Below are positions 62,979-64,000 of a stretch of DNA of 64,000 bases, piece after piece. The DNA is from CAIWHR01 sp963724975 (lineage in GTDB: Bacteria > Pseudomonadota > Gammaproteobacteria > Burkholderiales > Casimicrobiaceae). A program made the position numbers and the translations under genes. A model generated the notes under the pieces. That model searched no databases. It worked only from the letters and a program-made list of their open reading frames with translations, and was not told the DNA's origin. Within the stretch, counting starts at the first letter, position 1. Every line of letters begins with the position of its first letter. Location of the stretch: positions 186,001 through 250,000 of the forward strand of contig CAVRXB010000005.1 in assembly GCA_963724975.1 (NCBI GenBank), read 5' to 3'.

Positions 62979-63404
62979 TCATTTCGAAGCAGGAACTCTC
63001 GAAAACGTTTCTGACACCACTCGCCACCGTTGATCTCTCTTCACAGCAACCCAAGTGAATTTGACCGTGCGATTCGAGTCAACGCCAATGACAACAGCCG
63101 TGTCACCGTAAACATGAATTGCTTCGTTCGTGACCTGAAAGGGTTTGATGTCCGAGTTTCGAATCCAGTCGATGAATCCCGCGCGATCAACCGTCTTGCC
63201 AGACGCAAACGTTACCAAACACCGTTCATCGAGCAGACGTTCCAGTGCGTCCGTGTCGTGGCGTACTTCCGCTTCGATCCATGCGTCGCTGAGAGCGGCT
63301 AGTTCGGATTCTTGCGCCGCTTGCTCTGCGTACGCGGGTGTCATCGTCGCTCCCAGTGTTGACATGACCAAGATCGCGCGAAGAATCGTGTGGCCAAACT
63401 CCAT
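62979..63404 (-). CDS. NTF2-like (DUF4440-type) exported protein, cassette gene
   Basis: 141 residues from the ATG at 63404 (MEFGHTILRAILVMSTLGAT leader). ELAALSDAWIEAEVRHDTDA, ERCLVTFASGKTVDRAGFID and AVKRDQRWRVVSETFSRVPA show the cone-shaped SnoaL/NTF2 fold. Function unknown. Intact attC sites lie on both sides. Confidence 0.75.
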   Translation of the reverse strand: MEFGHTILRAILVMSTLGATMTPAYAEQAAQESELAALSDAWIEAEVRHDTDALERLLDERCLVTFASGKTVDRAGFIDWIRNSDIKPFQVTNEAIHVYGDTAVVIGVDSNRTVKFTWVAVKRDQRWRVVSETFSRVPASK

Positions 63405-63428
63405 GTTATCTCCGACCGTAAACACGCC

Positions 63429-63512
63429 GCCTAACGAACGAAGGTAACCGGCGACCCGCGGCGCGGGCGAAGCGGCGCACACGGGACGTCCGTGTTGACC
63501 GCGTGGTTAGGC
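63429..63512 (-). repeat. attC site, 84 bp
   Basis: GCCTAAC (63429) and GTTAGGC (63506), with AAGGTAACC and GTGTTGACC inside. Perfect boxes. The stop of the VOC gene (63507) is inside. Confidence 0.85.
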
Positions 63513-63718
63513 GCCGACAATTGCCACCTCAGCCATCAGCGCTAATTGATTACCGTCCGGATCCTTGAACTCCGACAACCAAACTTCTGATTTGGGAGTG
63601 CGATTGACAACGTGCGGGGCTGCGACAAGGGAGACACCCTTGGCGCTTAGAGTCCTATAGACAGCTTGAATATCCGAGACCTTGAAGTACCACAGATGAT
63701 CAAAGTTGCCCTCGGATG
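63507..63718 (-). pseudogene. 3' part of a VOC-family gene, joined to a membrane-protein gene
   Basis: The frame reads NFDHLWYFKVSDIQAVYRTL, VNRTPKSEVWLSEFKDPDGN and QLALMAEVAIVGA, then stops within the attC R'' box. This is the C-terminal unit of a VOC protein; the N-terminal unit is missing. The junction, near 63715, joins it to an unrelated membrane gene in a different frame. Confidence 0.7.
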
Positions 63719-63928
63719 CCAGTTAAGTCGACGCACCAAGAGCAGCAATGGCAATAAAACGACCACCTCGAACACGGCGCCATACATGACGCCCGGTAGG
63801 AAAAGAACAAACGGCGAAACACCGATTTGCGATTCGGGACGCTCAAGGCCAAAAAGCAGCCACGCTGCAAATACAGCGCCGCAAGCCAGGGGAGCAGCTA
63901 TTAATCCGGCCACCGTTCGCGCGTTCAT
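63647..63928 (-). CDS. Membrane protein whose 3' end runs into the VOC fragment
   Basis: 93 residues: MNARTVAGLIAAPLACGAVF, GVSPFVLFLPGVMYGAVFEV and VVLLPLLLLVRRLNWHP form the native part. After about 63715 the frame reads through VOC sequence out of frame. The native end was probably lost in the same deletion. Its ATG overlaps the stop of the gene at 63929, so the two genes are coupled. Confidence 0.5.
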   Translation of the reverse strand: MNARTVAGLIAAPLACGAVFAAWLLFGLERPESQIGVSPFVLFLPGVMYGAVFEVVVLLPLLLLVRRLNWHPRATLIICGTSRSRIFKLSIGL

Positions 63929-64000
63929 CTAGGCACCAGCTGCTGCCTCAGGATTGGTTGGAAGGATAATCTTTCCTGCCGCGTCCTTCAGCACGAGAGT
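63929..64000 (-). CDS. 3' end of an unidentified gene (partial)
   Basis: The last codons, TLVLKDAAGKIILPTNPEAA, end at a TAG directly before the next ATG. The rest is beyond the window. Too short to assign, but it shows the array continues to the right. Confidence 0.5.
   Translation of the reverse strand, partial: TLVLKDAAGKIILPTNPEAAAGA

Larger units (their letters stand above)
51561..64000 (-). mobile_element. Integron-type gene-cassette array (integrase not in window)
   Basis: Twelve full attC sites plus half-sites, all in the same orientation, separate small minus-strand genes. Many cassette genes stop inside or next to the R'' box. Nine sites are exactly 84 bp. The array is cut by the window end. 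The one plus-strand gene (55667-56593) interrupts a cassette. An intI gene and attI would be expected to the right of 64000; without one this would be called a CALIN. Confidence 0.85.

Noticed and set aside
1..64000. CRISPR array, tRNA or rRNA genes
   Set aside because: I saw no direct repeats with regular spacers and no cloverleaf or rRNA signature. The regular repeats at 51.5-64 kb are attC sites with genes between them.
1..64000. Transposase or insertion sequence as the cause of the scattered remnants
   Set aside because: No transposase-like protein or paired terminal repeats around the fragments were found.

Overview
The window reads as GC-rich chromosome from a betaproteobacterium, probably Burkholderiales-like or a related soil/freshwater lineage. 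The basis is four PEP-CTERM proteins plus a remnant, three solute-binding proteins of the PF04392 type that such genomes carry in many copies, and the general family content. This placement is inference; there is no rRNA or tRNA gene here to anchor it, and I see no transposase, phage gene, CRISPR array or integron integrase.

Layout. 0-5.5 kb: gene remnants, a PF04392 binding protein, an AI-2E-type permease with a frameshift, a PEP-CTERM protein and a sulfotransferase-like gene. 5.6-12.5 kb: an enolase-superfamily enzyme, a zinc/manganese-type uptake locus (small protein, porin, binding protein, permease; no ATPase gene), and tupA next to a decayed molybdopterin-binding gene. 12.5-15.7 kb: a minus-strand run of small unrelated genes with integron attC relics. 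15.7-24.9 kb: mixed housekeeping and exported proteins, including a thioredoxin-reductase-like protein with a cyclic-nucleotide-binding domain. 24.9-26.4 kb: a second small cassette cluster, running into a heavily frameshifted cyclase/ATPase regulator (26.4-29.1 kb). 29.3-41.6 kb: a Rieske/FAD oxidoreductase, carbonic anhydrase, two methyltransferases, hydrolases and further cassette remnants. 41.6-46.7 kb: a compact six-gene operon. 47-51.4 kb: PEP-CTERM and repeat proteins. 51.5-64 kb: a long gene-cassette array that leaves the window at its right end.

Two systems stand out. First, the minus-strand operon at 41641-46714 encodes, in transcription order, an acyl carrier protein, a class II aminoacyl-tRNA-synthetase-like amino acid:[carrier protein] ligase, an AurF-like diiron N-oxygenase, a nitronate-monooxygenase-like flavoenzyme, a large GNAT-like protein and a sulfotransferase-like protein. 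Three junctions overlap and a fourth gap is 12 bases. The combination predicts tethering of an amino acid to a carrier, oxidation of its nitrogen and later tailoring, to give an unknown N-oxygenated product. I do not recognise this as a described cluster.

Second, the array at 51.5-64 kb contains twelve full-length attC-type sites, nine of them exactly 84 bp, plus half-sites. Cassette genes lie on the minus strand and several stop inside the R'' box. Cassette cargo includes two GFA-family proteins, VOC proteins, a SpoIIAA-like protein, an NTF2-like protein, a frameshifted dapB-like gene, a MalM-like gene, a PF04392 binding protein and many small membrane proteins. Sites of the same family, intact or decayed, also lie at about 14.0-15.4, 25.4-26.4, 32.5-33.5 and 41 kb, so cassettes have been scattered through the region. 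Some sites are reduced to R''-R' with the hairpin gone.

A caution: at least seven otherwise conserved genes show frameshifts (near 3753, 12195, 23252, 26.4-28.4 kb, 29715, 60606 and 62305). This may be real decay, sequencing indels, or both.
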